Origin: Limosilactobacillus reuteri
GTDB lineage: Bacteria; Bacillota; Bacilli; Lactobacillales; Lactobacillaceae
Direction: 5' to 3'
Length of the DNA: 64,000 bases
Assembly (NCBI RefSeq): GCF_034259105.1
Contig: NZ_CP139478.1
Span: 1,112,501 to 1,176,500 of the forward strand
Shown: in pieces, positions 1 to 10,517 of the stretch
Layout: each line of letters begins with the position of its first letter
How positions within the stretch are numbered: the first letter of the stretch is position 1
The notes under the pieces: generated by a model
What the model saw: the letters and a program-made list of their open reading frames with translations, nothing else
Databases searched by the model: none
What the model was told of the DNA's origin: nothing
Translations under genes and position numbers: made by a program

Positions 1-1509
<1,509 letters not shown>

Positions 1510-1686
1510 AATATATAAGAACTTGAATAGCTCTCAATTATCTTTGTTATTAAGCGAATTGACTTCGCAAATGTTTTGCTTCAAATCACATCGTGATTGA
1601 AGACCCTACACATTTGATTCGTCGAAACTTTGTTCAGTTTTCAAAGGTCTACCTGTTGGCTAATCAAGCAGCCAATCAACTTGTTT

Positions 1687-1716
1687 ATTATAACATGTAT
1701 CAGATCAACTTGTCAA
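1687..1716 (-). promoter_or_regulatory. rRNA operon promoter P2 (proximal)
   Basis: On the minus strand TTGACA (1711-1716) and TATAAT (1687-1692) are separated by 18 bp, a near-consensus vegetative promoter. Between it and the 16S gene the leader carries a boxA-like CTTTGAAAACTGAACAAA element near 1630-1650, typical of antitermination leaders of Firmicutes rRNA operons. Confidence 0.85.
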
Positions 1717-1776
1717 GAAGAATTTTTAATTATTTTTAAATTTCTTTTGATCGATAACTCAATCAGCAACTTTATT

Positions 1777-1805
1777 AATATATCATGTCGTCAATGGGAT
1801 GTCAA
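1777..1805 (-). promoter_or_regulatory. rRNA operon promoter P1 (distal)
   Basis: On the minus strand TTGACA (1800-1805) and TATATT (1777-1782) are spaced by exactly 17 bp, about 90 bp upstream of P2. Tandem promoters are usual for rRNA operons. The remaining sequence between 1510 and 1941 shows no gene. Confidence 0.8.
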
Positions 1806-1941
1806 CAATATTTTTTAAATTATTGTTGAGACTTTGCAACTAAGTTAAATAAATCTAAGAAGTTACAAGCGATTATCTATCTCCCATCGCTGACAGGAAT
1901 TTCATTATATCCTATCTCTAAATCCTTTGCAAGCATTTATT

Positions 1942-2433
1942 TTATTTTTTATGCATATCATTCAAAAATTGTTGAAGGTTTAACTCTTCATTAACTTTTT
2001 GGAACGTTTCGGTATTCCAGCCATTACTACCTGTAACAACTAATTTATTATTATCAAGCGTTGCGGTAAGGGGATTAGTTACGTCACGATCTTCCAAATT
2101 TATAAGGTAGTGTTCTCCTTCTTTACGCCATGTTAAGCTATCATCTGTATCCGGATTATTCTTATCTGCATAAACATACTGACCTGTTCCGTTTTCATTT
2201 AAGACAATAGCTGCACCGTCTTGATCATCTCGATACGATCCAACAATCTTTGCAGTCTTTGTTATTTTAGGCGAATCTTTTTTTGCTACTTTATTGTCAT
2301 AAACTGGATTAAGTTGCTTACTAGCAAACTGTTTATAATTTATCCCTAAAATTCCTAACAAGATTACCAGTAATATGGTAAATGTAATTAACCCAATATG
2401 GGATCGTTTCTTTTTAGTACTTTTCACCATCAT
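1942..2433 (-). CDS. Small membrane-anchored extracytoplasmic protein of unknown function
   Basis: About 163 residues. A short lysine-rich N-terminus (KSTKKKRSH) is followed by one hydrophobic segment at about residues 14-33 and a polar domain predicted to face outward, with repeated short beta-like stretches (GSYRDDQDGAAIVL, LTATLDNNKLVVTGS). No lipobox cysteine is visible, so an uncleaved signal anchor is more likely than a lipoprotein. The track begins at a GTG; an ATG at 2433 or 2430 fits the AGGAGG ribosome site better. It lies 24 bp after the frameshifted partner gene and may be co-transcribed with the helicase operon, or it may simply be a neighbour. I do not recognise a family. Confidence 0.75.
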   Translation of the reverse strand: MMVKSTKKKRSHIGLITFTILLVILLGILGINYKQFASKQLNPVYDNKVAKKDSPKITKTAKIVGSYRDDQDGAAIVLNENGTGQYVYADKNNPDTDDSLTWRKEGEHYLINLEDRDVTNPLTATLDNNKLVVTGSNGWNTETFQKVNEELNLQQFLNDMHKK

Positions 2434-2460
2434 CACCCCATCCCTCCTAGTATTATCTCA

Positions 2461-3657
2461 TCATTTCAGTAAATCTGTCACATCTTTTTTAGCTGATCTT
2501 TTCTTTTCTTCAAGTTGAATAAATTCTCGAAGGTATTTAAATGGAAAAGGAATTACTGTCAATTGATGAAATCGTACAAAATTCACCATCATCAGTTGAA
2601 GAAACTTCAAAATGTTTTCGGTCTCAATCGTAGCGAAACCACGCGCATTTAATTTAATGTTAGGCTGAAGTTGCCAGATGTGGGATGCCTTTGAAATTGA
2701 CATATTCATATTTTTACTAATGGTTCCAACATTATAGTAAATAACATCCTGATCGTCGTTATCAACGAAATAATTAATATCGGTTAACCCAGAAAGATAC
2801 TTTTGAACATGGGATTTTATTTTTGGTTTCACTTTCAAAACTAGTCCATATTGTTCATATAATTCATCCAATAACAAATTAATTGCAATTGGACTTAGTA
2901 TTTTATTCTTCTTCATAAAATTAAATTCATCTTTTAAGTCATTGATGTTAAATGAATCTAGCTCTCTTTTATTGTTAAATGAATCTAGCTCTCTTTTATT
3001 AATGATAGAAATAAGATTTTGGTATTTAGTTCTGTAATTAGGGTAACTTTTACTTAAATCATTCAAAGCCCGTTTAAGTTCCGCTTTTGTTACTGATGAA
3101 CAATTTTGATGACTAATCATCTCGTTGATATCGCCAAAAAGCTCAGCATTAGGTAAGGTAAAGATATTTTTCCTATTTAAATTGTAGAAAGTATTAGCAG
3201 GAGTTTTAATTAGGTACCGAAGATCTGCATCATCGGAATTAATAATTTTTGAGCTTTCTTGTAAATCTAACCGTCTCACCTCGAATTCATCACTATTAAT
3301 CATTTTAAATAGATAGACTGCTTGGGTACCATAAGCTTCCTTTGCAACTTGATAAAACTCCCATCCCTCCATTGAATCTGGTGAATGATACAGACTTAAG
3401 CTTCTTTCTTTCAAATCTTTCTTTATTATTAACTCTTTCAATGAATTAATTAACGTACTTCTTAAAGCACCCTTCCTAAAGGTATCAATTGTCAAATGTT
3501 GCACTATTGCCTGCTGATAGTCTCTCGCATAATTATCTTTAACATCTTCATGAGTTTGGAAATACCGCCTATTATTAATCACAACTAGATTATATCCAAA
3601 TTTATCTTCAACGGTCGGTCTAATATTGATTTTAACTGTTGGCAAAAGCTGAACCAA
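2461..3657 (-). pseudogene. 3' part of a ~727-aa helicase partner protein, separated from its 5' part by a frameshift
   Basis: The frame is open from 3789 to 2461, but the first possible start is a TTG at 3657 without a plausible ribosome site. The upstream in-frame residues (NQLDKHIKEFFATNRL, then IDNRIARDERIEDIKAAL) look like real protein and continue the preceding gene if one G is removed from the G6 run at 3764-3769. It contains a 9-residue tandem duplication (two copies of NKRELDSFN). The C-terminus has a pattern (ARGFATIE, then ~20 residues, then VRFHQLTVIPFPFKYLREF) that loosely resembles the end of prokaryotic PIWI proteins of the pPIWI_RE group. That family link is a guess from a weak pattern. 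Downstream lies the small membrane protein. Confidence 0.7.
2947..3000 (-). repeat. In-frame 27-bp tandem duplication
   Basis: Positions 2947-2973 and 2974-3000 are identical 27-bp units, adding nine residues (NKRELDSFN) to the 3' part of the partner gene without shifting the frame. It looks like a recent slippage duplication. Confidence 0.95.
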
Positions 3658-3682
3658 CGCGGCCTTGATATCTTCTATCCGT

Positions 3683-4645
3683 TCATCCCTTGCGATCCGA
3701 TTGTCGATTAAGTTTAACCGATTCGTCGCAAAGAATTCTTTGATATGCTTGTCTAACTGATTCCCCCCATTCAGTTTGTGAAAGTTGTCCTAAAAGTTGC
3801 TTTGCTGTATCTACTTTTTCAAATTTTAATTCAGAAAAATACTCACTAAAAACTAAGTTAAAAACACTGATTAAGTTATACAAGTGATAAAATTTTGTTG
3901 ACTGTATTTGATTTAACTTGCCATCTGACCCAAATAGCATTTGGCGTGGCTTATCTTTAGGGTATAAAGGGGCATTAATAAAGCAATTTTCGATGTTTAA
4001 GTTCTTATTATATTTATTTACCTGCTTTATTTGCCATTTTTTCAAATCAACATCAAACAATGGAGCATTATTAAGACTTTTTCTCGCCATATTATTAAAC
4101 AAACTAATTCCATGTTCCATAAAACTTTTAACTTTAGTAAACCGGGAAGTTGATAAAAACAAGCTACAATCATCGCCAACCACTAACTTTGTTAAATCAA
4201 GGTAAATCTTTTGTGTAAGACGCGGCTTCGAAGGTGTGAGAAAAAGATTGCCGAGCATCCCCGTCCCCTTAATTCCATAGAAGGGTAACATATTAAAAAA
4301 TAGTCGTAATATGATTGCTTTATCTAAAGAAGATGCTGCTTCCTCGTCTAACTTTGACACCCTAAAAGTATGCTGACTATACTTCTCAACTGTTGCCCTT
4401 ATCTCTTGAGCATTTACTGCTGCCTTTTTAGTGATTAAATATAAACGATAAACATTTTTTTGGATTTTCTTTCCCGTTAGCGCATTAATACCGAGGCTAT
4501 TTTCTACATCGATATTAATACTAAAAATTCTTCTTGGAATAAAACGTTGCTCTTCTAAATTTTGGTCAACTGAATATATATCATAGCTAGTCAGAATTTT
4601 GCGAGTATCAATATCAAATTTAGCAAGACGATTAGTTGTTATCAT
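3683..4645 (-). pseudogene. 5' part of the ~727-aa helicase partner protein (frameshifted)
   Basis: The frame encodes 320 residues from ATG 4645. The first ~294 look like a natural alpha/beta protein. The last 26, after GQLSQTEWG, are out of the original frame. A G6 run at 3764-3769 (C6 on the plus strand) marks the break, because with five G the reading continues as TEWGNQLDKHIKEFF into the downstream part, giving about 727 residues. It starts 12 bp after the helicase stop, so the two are an operon and probably act together. I recognise no domain with certainty. As sequenced the protein would be truncated, unless slippage at the G tract restores it. Confidence 0.75.
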
Positions 4646-4657
4646 TTCTGTCTCCTT

Positions 4658-7600
4658 TTATTCAAAATAATCCAATAAATTTTTTGCTAATTGACTGTTA
4701 AGTTTCCCGTCAGCTAAAAACATACTGGAACATGTAAAGAATTGTCGATATGATTGTGGGCTAAATAGTTTTTGTTTATATTTACTATTAGGTTGAAGTT
4801 GGCGAAAATTAATAAAGTATACTGGATTATTCTCTGTACAATTAGCCAGTTTTAGGCGCGCCTTCTTAAATACTTCCGTTTGTTCGGTAGCATTAGTGAT
4901 CTCATTATAATCTTTGATATCAACAAAAACTTTCTTCTTATCTTTTGTTTGCAGGTAGCAATCAAATAATTCAAATTCATTATCTGCCATTGGATAGACC
5001 TTAATCCCTAAGTATTTACAAATAACCTTAAAGACTTCCTCGCTTAACGCTGGACGATAAAAATTATTAAAGATTCCTGGTAATAATTGATAATGGTGCA
5101 GCTTTTCAAAATCATGATAGTAACCTAATAGGTCAAAATCTTCTTTGAGCCACGAATTTGCTTCATATATTTTATTTAAAGTCTTTCCATAATGGGCAAA
5201 ATCAAATTGATGCTGGTTATAGTTTTGAATTGGAACAGCGTCAATAGCAAGTAACCGACTATAGTCTCCTTCGATAGCAAAGTAATATTTATTAACCGCT
5301 TTTTCGAACTGCCAATGGAGGCGCTGAATGTTTACAGGTGCATCATCACCAAATGGATGCTTTAGTATTAATTCACGTGCTCTTTGCCAAAGCTCTTTTG
5401 TCCCTTTCCGGTCTTGTCGCAGTTGAGATGGCAACCGAACTGTAAAACGATGTTGGATTTCATTAGCCATATTGAGTTTTTCATGAAGCAACGTTGCTTT
5501 TTCTTTTTCAAGTTCCGCTTCTCTTCCGGTAATATCTGCTAATACTGCAGCCATTTCTAAGGTAGTTCGTTTATTATTCAAATAGTTGCTTACAAGGTTC
5601 TTTTTTGCGGCATTGTCTATTAAGATCATGGGACGGCTACTCTTGATATTGGTCCGTGCCATTCTTCCTAAAGCTTGCTCAATATAAACACCTCCCGCGA
5701 CTTTTACTGGTTGCAAATCATTTTGTCGATAGTTATTTACTGGGCCCCCGTTTATATAAGCATACAAATTTTTCCGATAAGTTGCCCTCGTAATATGACC
5801 GTTTCCATATAAGGCATCTTGTTCGCCAATTATGTGCAGCATTTTCTTTATTGAAAACTGTTCATCGTCTCTGCCAATCCAAGTCGCAATATGAGTGGGA
5901 GCTTCAAGGTATTCGCCATCAATATCTTTAGATAAGTTCTGCATTTGTTTGCCGATTATTACTCCATTTTTACTTTTGACTAGTTCTGTTAATGTTTCCG
6001 TATCAACTGAGTAATGAAGATTAATCCCTCTTCCCAAAGCAGCATAAGTAGTTACCATAATGTTAAGCTTGCCGTTTGTCCAATCCTCTTTTATTAGGGG
6101 AATCTTTTGCTGAATATTCTGAGCATCGACAACCGTTAAGGAAACCTTCCCCATCCCTATCGCCTTTAAACATAACTTATACCAATACAATAACTCTTCG
6201 CTAACTTTCTTGTTTTTGAATAATACATATGCTGGATTGAGAGGGCGCTTATTGTAAGATTTTACAAACGAAATAAGTGCTTGCAACGTTTTTAGGTTCC
6301 GCAAAAGAGTAAAACTAACTTGACCATCCCCTGCTAATGAAATTACGTCATTAGGCCTTAACCCTTCTTCTTCTGGATATGCAGTAAAGAGTTCAACAGG
6401 AATACGGTTAACCTTAAGCACCCTTTGTAAAAGGTCTTTTGCAAAAATAGTGTCTTGCCCTTTAATCGGTAAGTCAACATTCGTAATTGAGACATTAATT
6501 CCGGCTCTTCTTTCTGCTGCCAAATAATCTTTATTTTCTTTATCTAGCTCTTTCTCCAATTGCGTCGACAATTGATAATTATTCTTCACATGCGCTTCAA
6601 CCCACTGATAATCAAAATTATTTAACATTGTTGGGCTTTTAGCGATCGCCGACAAACCATATACGTGCCATTTATTTGCTAAAAATGCCAGGAGCCTTTC
6701 AGCACTAAAGTTGGAATGATACCAATAAACGTGATCACCAAATGCTTTATCGTCATTGCTCATTATTTGTAAGTATTCATAGCCATTTGCGTAAATACTT
6801 TGGTTATCACCAAACAATCTCTCAGTCGTCAAATCAAATCTTCCTGTTATCCCATCTTCAAGACGACTTAATATATATGTGGTTTTATCTTCTTCATTGC
6901 TTTCATCTAAAATACTCCGGATGATATAGGCGGTTGCCTCATTTGCCGTCCAGTCTTTTCTTTCAGCTCTGGTTACATTTTGACCGATTTTCTGCGCGTT
7001 TTTGACGAAAAACCGAATTAACTTTTGCAAATGCTTTAAAACTTGCGAAAGCCTCAGTTCACCATGTTGATATAATGCTTTATCAGACTTAATCAAATTT
7101 AACTGTTGTTGAGGATCCGATTGAATGACTAAATACCTTTCAGCTTCTGTTTTGCCTAACAGTTGGTTTTGCATCCCAATATTAAAGATAAAGCGCTGGT
7201 TCTCATCCTTTAGCGAATCATCAAGCTTAACCCGATATAATAAGTTTAACTTTTTATAAGTATCACATATTTTTTGCTGCATAACTTTTAGAATCTCTTT
7301 ATTATCGTTATTGCCATTTATCCCCGGTGCATCAATAATCTGTTGTGGTAAGGTTGTCATACAGTCGTTTACTTTTATGATTATTCTCCGGTAAATATGA
7401 AACAAATCAAGACGGTCCCTAAATGCCAAATCACTTTTGTCAGTAATCTGGTCGATGATGAAATTATTCCAATCTTCTTTGATCTCATCGACCTCGTCCA
7501 TAATTAAGTGAACCTTTTTCTGAGAAAAGGCAGCCCAGATATGCATTGTACTGGCTTTAGGAGTTTTAATAAGGGCGAGAAATTTTCTACTCGTCATAAA

Positions 7601-8269
7601 GACAACCCGTTTCTCTTTTAATTTGAGTTCAGGAAACATCTTGAGTACCCATGGAATGTTTGCAGCTATTTCCTCTAAGATATCATTGTTACTAATCTTC
7701 TTAGAATGGGACTTCTTCTTAATATCTCTGACTAAATTCTTTTTCAAAAGCGGAACTATTTTACTGAAATCTTCATCATCTACATGTTTATTTTGAGAAA
7801 AAGAAAATTTATGCAGAAAGAAATAAAATTGATACCTATTTATTGCGCTCTTCAACGTTTCCGCAAATAATGGATAACGGTGTTTAAACGGTGATAAAAA
7901 ATTCGTGACTCTAGAAGAAATACTATCGGTATCGGTCGGCTCAATTCCCTTAAAGATCGCTTTATTTAAATAATCACTAACTTCATCCACTTCAGATTTA
8001 AGTAAGATGACATTTCGCCTAACAAAATGCTTATCTTTACCATGGTTTTCTAATTGTCTAACCAATCCCCGCCATGCTTCATCCCGATTCTGTCGGTTGG
8101 GAGTTATGTAGATAATGACATCAGATTCCTTACTTTTCATTAGCATGTCCGTTACCCACTGCAGGGCACCCGTTGTTTTCCTAGAGCCAGTTCGATTTTC
8201 AAATAATGCTAAACCCGGAAACTGCTTTTCAGCAATTTCATTAAACAGCTTAACCGTTAAGTTCTCCAT
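4658..8269 (-). CDS. DinG/XPD-like superfamily 2 helicase fused to a C-terminal PD-(D/E)XK-like nuclease
   Basis: Large first gene of the operon, 1203 residues from ATG 8269. That ATG has a GGGAG site nine bases upstream; the GTG at 8275 is too close to it. Helicase motifs in order are a Walker A variant TGSRKTT near residue 28, a DEVD Walker B (LIMDEVDEI) near 256, and motif VI QALGRMART near 863 followed by MILID, a layout like DinG/XPD helicases. No iron-sulfur cysteine cluster stands out. Near residues 1095-1120 the pattern FELFDCYL followed by VFVDIKDYN fits the acid...D-x-K core of PD-(D/E)XK nucleases. Helicase-nuclease proteins in small operons beside variable genes are typical of phage and plasmid defence. 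The defence role is inference; a relation to the DinG-type helicases paired with pPIWI_RE proteins is a weaker one. No stop or frameshift is seen in this gene. Confidence 0.8.
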   Translation of the reverse strand: MENLTVKLFNEIAEKQFPGLALFENRTGSRKTTGALQWVTDMLMKSKESDVIIYITPNRQNRDEAWRGLVRQLENHGKDKHFVRRNVILLKSEVDEVSDYLNKAIFKGIEPTDTDSISSRVTNFLSPFKHRYPLFAETLKSAINRYQFYFFLHKFSFSQNKHVDDEDFSKIVPLLKKNLVRDIKKKSHSKKISNNDILEEIAANIPWVLKMFPELKLKEKRVVFMTSRKFLALIKTPKASTMHIWAAFSQKKVHLIMDEVDEIKEDWNNFIIDQITDKSDLAFRDRLDLFHIYRRIIIKVNDCMTTLPQQIIDAPGINGNNDNKEILKVMQQKICDTYKKLNLLYRVKLDDSLKDENQRFIFNIGMQNQLLGKTEAERYLVIQSDPQQQLNLIKSDKALYQHGELRLSQVLKHLQKLIRFFVKNAQKIGQNVTRAERKDWTANEATAYIIRSILDESNEEDKTTYILSRLEDGITGRFDLTTERLFGDNQSIYANGYEYLQIMSNDDKAFGDHVYWYHSNFSAERLLAFLANKWHVYGLSAIAKSPTMLNNFDYQWVEAHVKNNYQLSTQLEKELDKENKDYLAAERRAGINVSITNVDLPIKGQDTIFAKDLLQRVLKVNRIPVELFTAYPEEEGLRPNDVISLAGDGQVSFTLLRNLKTLQALISFVKSYNKRPLNPAYVLFKNKKVSEELLYWYKLCLKAIGMGKVSLTVVDAQNIQQKIPLIKEDWTNGKLNIMVTTYAALGRGINLHYSVDTETLTELVKSKNGVIIGKQMQNLSKDIDGEYLEAPTHIATWIGRDDEQFSIKKMLHIIGEQDALYGNGHITRATYRKNLYAYINGGPVNNYRQNDLQPVKVAGGVYIEQALGRMARTNIKSSRPMILIDNAAKKNLVSNYLNNKRTTLEMAAVLADITGREAELEKEKATLLHEKLNMANEIQHRFTVRLPSQLRQDRKGTKELWQRARELILKHPFGDDAPVNIQRLHWQFEKAVNKYYFAIEGDYSRLLAIDAVPIQNYNQHQFDFAHYGKTLNKIYEANSWLKEDFDLLGYYHDFEKLHHYQLLPGIFNNFYRPALSEEVFKVICKYLGIKVYPMADNEFELFDCYLQTKDKKKVFVDIKDYNEITNATEQTEVFKKARLKLANCTENNPVYFINFRQLQPNSKYKQKLFSPQSYRQFFTCSSMFLADGKLNSQLAKNLLDYFE

Positions 8270-8287
8270 TGGCACTATCTCCCTTCT

Positions 8288-8328
8288 AAAAAAGCAAAAA
8301 GGGGCTCCTTGCTGATCAGAGAGTCCCC
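8288..8328 (-). terminator. Intrinsic terminator in the leader of the helicase operon (possible attenuator)
   Basis: On the minus strand a hairpin (GGGGACTC paired with GAGCCCC, loop with TGATCAG) at 8301-8328 is followed by CTTTTTGCTTTTTT, ending only ~20 bp before the ribosome site of the helicase gene. There is no minus-strand gene upstream that it could terminate, since nagB is divergent. It therefore sits inside the helicase leader. Confidence 0.7.
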
Positions 8329-8413
8329 AAATAATAATTCGATAATTGCAAAAAACATATGTGTTGCTGAAAGATAATTCATTTTACTTATTTGCTGCTA
8401 TTTTCTTTCCCTT

Positions 8414-8442
8414 ATTTTACACATTTTTGTAAGCGCATTCAA
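8414..8442 (-). promoter_or_regulatory. Putative promoter of the helicase operon
   Basis: On the minus strand TTGAAT (8437-8442) and TAAAAT (8414-8419) are 17 bp apart, with TGTG in front of the -10 box. Transcription from here would cross about 80-90 nt of leader before the terminator hairpin. Confidence 0.5.
8427..8442. promoter_or_regulatory. CcpA cre site between nagB and the helicase operon
   Basis: TTGTAAGCGCATTCAA matches the consensus WTGNAANCGNWNNCWW at every defined position. It is ~90 bp upstream of nagB, where catabolite control is expected, and it also overlaps the -35 box and spacer of the divergent helicase promoter. Confidence 0.7.
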
Positions 8443-8532
8443 TAACGTTTTTGTCAAATCTCAAGAATAAGCATTTGCAATTGCTCTTTTCTTTTTCCTT
8501 AAAAGAATTACAATAGTCGTGAGGTGATAAGG

Positions 8533-9237
8533 ATGAAAATTCTTGTAACGAAAAATAAAGAAGTAGCAAGCCAAAACGCCTTTGAACTTCTCCAAACAGA
8601 TATTATTAATGGTGCCCAGGTGCTTGGCCTCGCAACAGGTAGTTCTCCCCTAGGTCTTTATCAAGAGATGACTAGTAGTTCAGTTGATTATTCCAACCTT
8701 ATTTCGATTAACCTTGATGAATATGTCGGTCTTAAACCAACTGATCCGCAAAGTTATCATTACTTTATGGAGCATCATCTTTTCACGCAAAAACCATTTG
8801 CCAAAAGTTTTATTCCAAATGGCAGTAACCTGAATACTGCTGAAGTAATTAATCACTATAATCAGATTTTGGCTACTTATCCTATTGATACGCAAATTTT
8901 AGGAATCGGCAATAATGGTCATATCGGTTTTAATGAGCCCGGAACCCCTTTTGATAGCCAAACCCATAAAGTAAAGTTAACCCCTGCTACTATTAATGCC
9001 AACGCACGCTTCTTTACTTCAAGCAAGGACGTACCAACGGAAGCCTATACAATGGGAATCGGTTCAATCTTGCAAGCAAAACATATCATCTTACTCGCAT
9101 TTGGTGAGCAAAAAGCAGACGCAATCAACAAAATGGTCAACGGTAAAATCACGACCGCTGTTCCGGCATCAGCCCTCCAACAGCATCCAAACGTAACAGT
9201 GATTCTTGATAAACAAGCAGCAAGCAACCTAGCTTAA
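8533..9237 (+). CDS. nagB: Glucosamine-6-phosphate deaminase NagB
   Basis: This cytosolic enzyme converts glucosamine-6-phosphate to fructose-6-phosphate and ammonia, linking amino-sugar use to glycolysis. Family signatures are [12 protein letters not shown] near residue 35, [10 protein letters not shown] near 60 and the active-site stretch [16 protein letters not shown] near 125. The length of 234 residues is normal for the short Firmicutes form. ATG 8533 is preferred over the GTG nine bases upstream because GAGGTG at 8521-8526 is well placed. A cre site lies upstream. The stop codon overlaps that of the convergent fic remnant, and no terminator is seen between them. Confidence 0.95.
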   Translation: MKILVTKNKEVASQNAFELLQTDIINGAQVLGLATGSSPLGLYQEMTSSSVDYSNLISINLDEYVGLKPTDPQSYHYFMEHHLFTQKPFAKSFIPNGSNLNTAEVINHYNQILATYPIDTQILGIGNNGHIGFNEPGTPFDSQTHKVKLTPATINANARFFTSSKDVPTEAYTMGIGSILQAKHIILLAFGEQKADAINKMVNGKITTAVPASALQQHPNVTVILDKQAASNLA

Positions 9238-9481
9238 CCAGCACTTTTCTGTAATGCCATGGTCTTGGCGATAATACCAACATCTGATTGGTTTAACCCG
9301 GCAATCATTTCCGCGTTGTCTGCTGGATAATCAATTACCTGACCATGATGGAGGGCAATTAACTGGATGAATAATTTAGTTGACCGCCCATTCCCTTCAC
9401 GAAACGGATGAATATAGTTCAAATCATTTAAGAGAGCAGCATAATCCTCAATGGTAGGCTGCTTTTTCTTATGGCAGATTG
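9234..9481 (-). pseudogene. fic: 3' part of a disrupted fic toxin gene
   Basis: The catalytic Fic motif HPFREGNGRS is present, preceded in frame by KKKQPTIEDYAALLNDLNYI, which runs back to the edge of the inserted IS element at about 9481. The Fic motif binds ATP and carries the histidine used in AMP transfer. This half has no start of its own apart from an internal ATG near 9422, so the enzyme is inactive. The other half lies beyond the IS at 10518-10858. Confidence 0.85.
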
Positions 9482-10517
9482 CAAGAAATAACTTGAACGA
9501 ATTTAGTGACGTAGATTAATCAAGAAGATCTCGATTGGTGTGTGCCAGTTAAGACATTTAAGTGGTCGGGAATTCAGATACCAATTGATTTGAACCAGCT
9601 GGCGATCGCTCAGCTCTTCAATGGCTTGTCCCTTGGGAATAAACCGTCGCAAAACTCGATTACGGTTCTCATTACTACCGCGTTCGTGCGGTGAATAGGC
9701 ATGGGCAAAGTAAACCTGAGTACCCGTTAGCTGTTCAATTGCCTGATAGTTAGCGAACTCTTTCCCATGATCCACGGTAAGCGTCTTGAGCTTGTCTTGA
9801 AGTTGACTAGCTAGTTCAAGTACGGCTTGAGTCATGGACTGACTGTCGCGACCATGGAGCCGTTTAACAATTGTCAGGCGACTCTTACGCTCCACAAAAG
9901 TCGCCACAGCTTGACCTTTACGTTTGCCAGAAAGTACGGTATCAGCTTCAAAGTGGCCGAATTCTTGGCGAGTTTCGACTTTATGAGGACGCTCCTCAAT
10001 GGAGCGGCCGTGACTGAACGTACCACGCTTTTCTTTAGCACGATGACGACGAATTCCATGATCAGGCAAATCGGGTAACTGTACATCAAGCCATCCTTGA
10101 TCAATCCAGTTATAGACCGTCTTGTAGGCAATCCCAACTACATGGGCAACTTGTTCAGGGGACCACTTCTGGACTTGAATCTTTTCCTCAATCAAGTGCT
10201 TAAGGCTTTTAGTGAGTGAAGACTTCCGCCCCCGTTGACTAACCTTGCGTTCAAAGTCAGTTTGCGCTAGTTCAGCTTGATACCCACTATTTAGCCGGTG
10301 AAGTTCGTTAAAGATGGTGGTCTTACTAAAGCCTAAGTAGTTAGCGATGTATCGCAAGGAACGTCCTTCATTATGAAGCGTTTCAATGACAACACGGTTC
10401 TGGAATGATAAAATAGTGGTGCTCATCAAGGTCCTTCTTTCTAATGGATTGTGTGGTAACACCATTAAAGACCTTGATGGGTTTTTCTGTCCACTTAAAT
10501 GTTCAACTTAAATTTTA
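9482..10517 (-). mobile_element. IS30-family insertion sequence inside fic
   Basis: About 1.04 kb. The ends carry imperfect inverted repeats (inward TAACTTGAAC versus TTAAGTTGAAC). The flanks are GGCAGATTG on the left and CAATCTGCC on the right, so the target was a near-perfect palindrome, a known preference of IS30-type transposases. The duplicated target is at most 2-3 bp and cannot be fixed exactly by eye. It is unrelated in sequence to the four 1279-bp IS30 copies elsewhere in the window. Confidence 0.8.
9503..10426 (-). CDS. IS30-family transposase
   Basis: About 307 residues from ATG 10426 (AAGGA site upstream). An N-terminal HTH (EGRSLRYIANYLGFSKTTI) is followed by a DDE catalytic core with ADTVLSGKRKGQAV, TVDHGKEFANY and SPHERGSNENRNRVLRRF. 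It appears intact and so possibly active. Confidence 0.92.
   Translation of the reverse strand: MSTTILSFQNRVVIETLHNEGRSLRYIANYLGFSKTTIFNELHRLNSGYQAELAQTDFERKVSQRGRKSSLTKSLKHLIEEKIQVQKWSPEQVAHVVGIAYKTVYNWIDQGWLDVQLPDLPDHGIRRHRAKEKRGTFSHGRSIEERPHKVETRQEFGHFEADTVLSGKRKGQAVATFVERKSRLTIVKRLHGRDSQSMTQAVLELASQLQDKLKTLTVDHGKEFANYQAIEQLTGTQVYFAHAYSPHERGSNENRNRVLRRFIPKGQAIEELSDRQLVQINWYLNSRPLKCLNWHTPIEIFLINLRH

Noticed and set aside
1510..1941. tRNA genes near the rRNA operon
   Set aside because: No cloverleaf with a GTTCRANNC T-loop was found upstream of the 16S gene; any tRNAs would be expected downstream, outside the window.
3657..3789. Programmed frameshift in the helicase partner
   Set aside because: A run of six G is not by itself a known programmed slippery site with a downstream stimulator, and I saw no clear stem-loop after it; a plain mutation or phase variation is simpler.
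8301..8328. T-box or other riboswitch in the helicase leader
   Set aside because: The leader is too short and lacks the T-box sequence AGGGUGG; only a simple terminator hairpin is seen.
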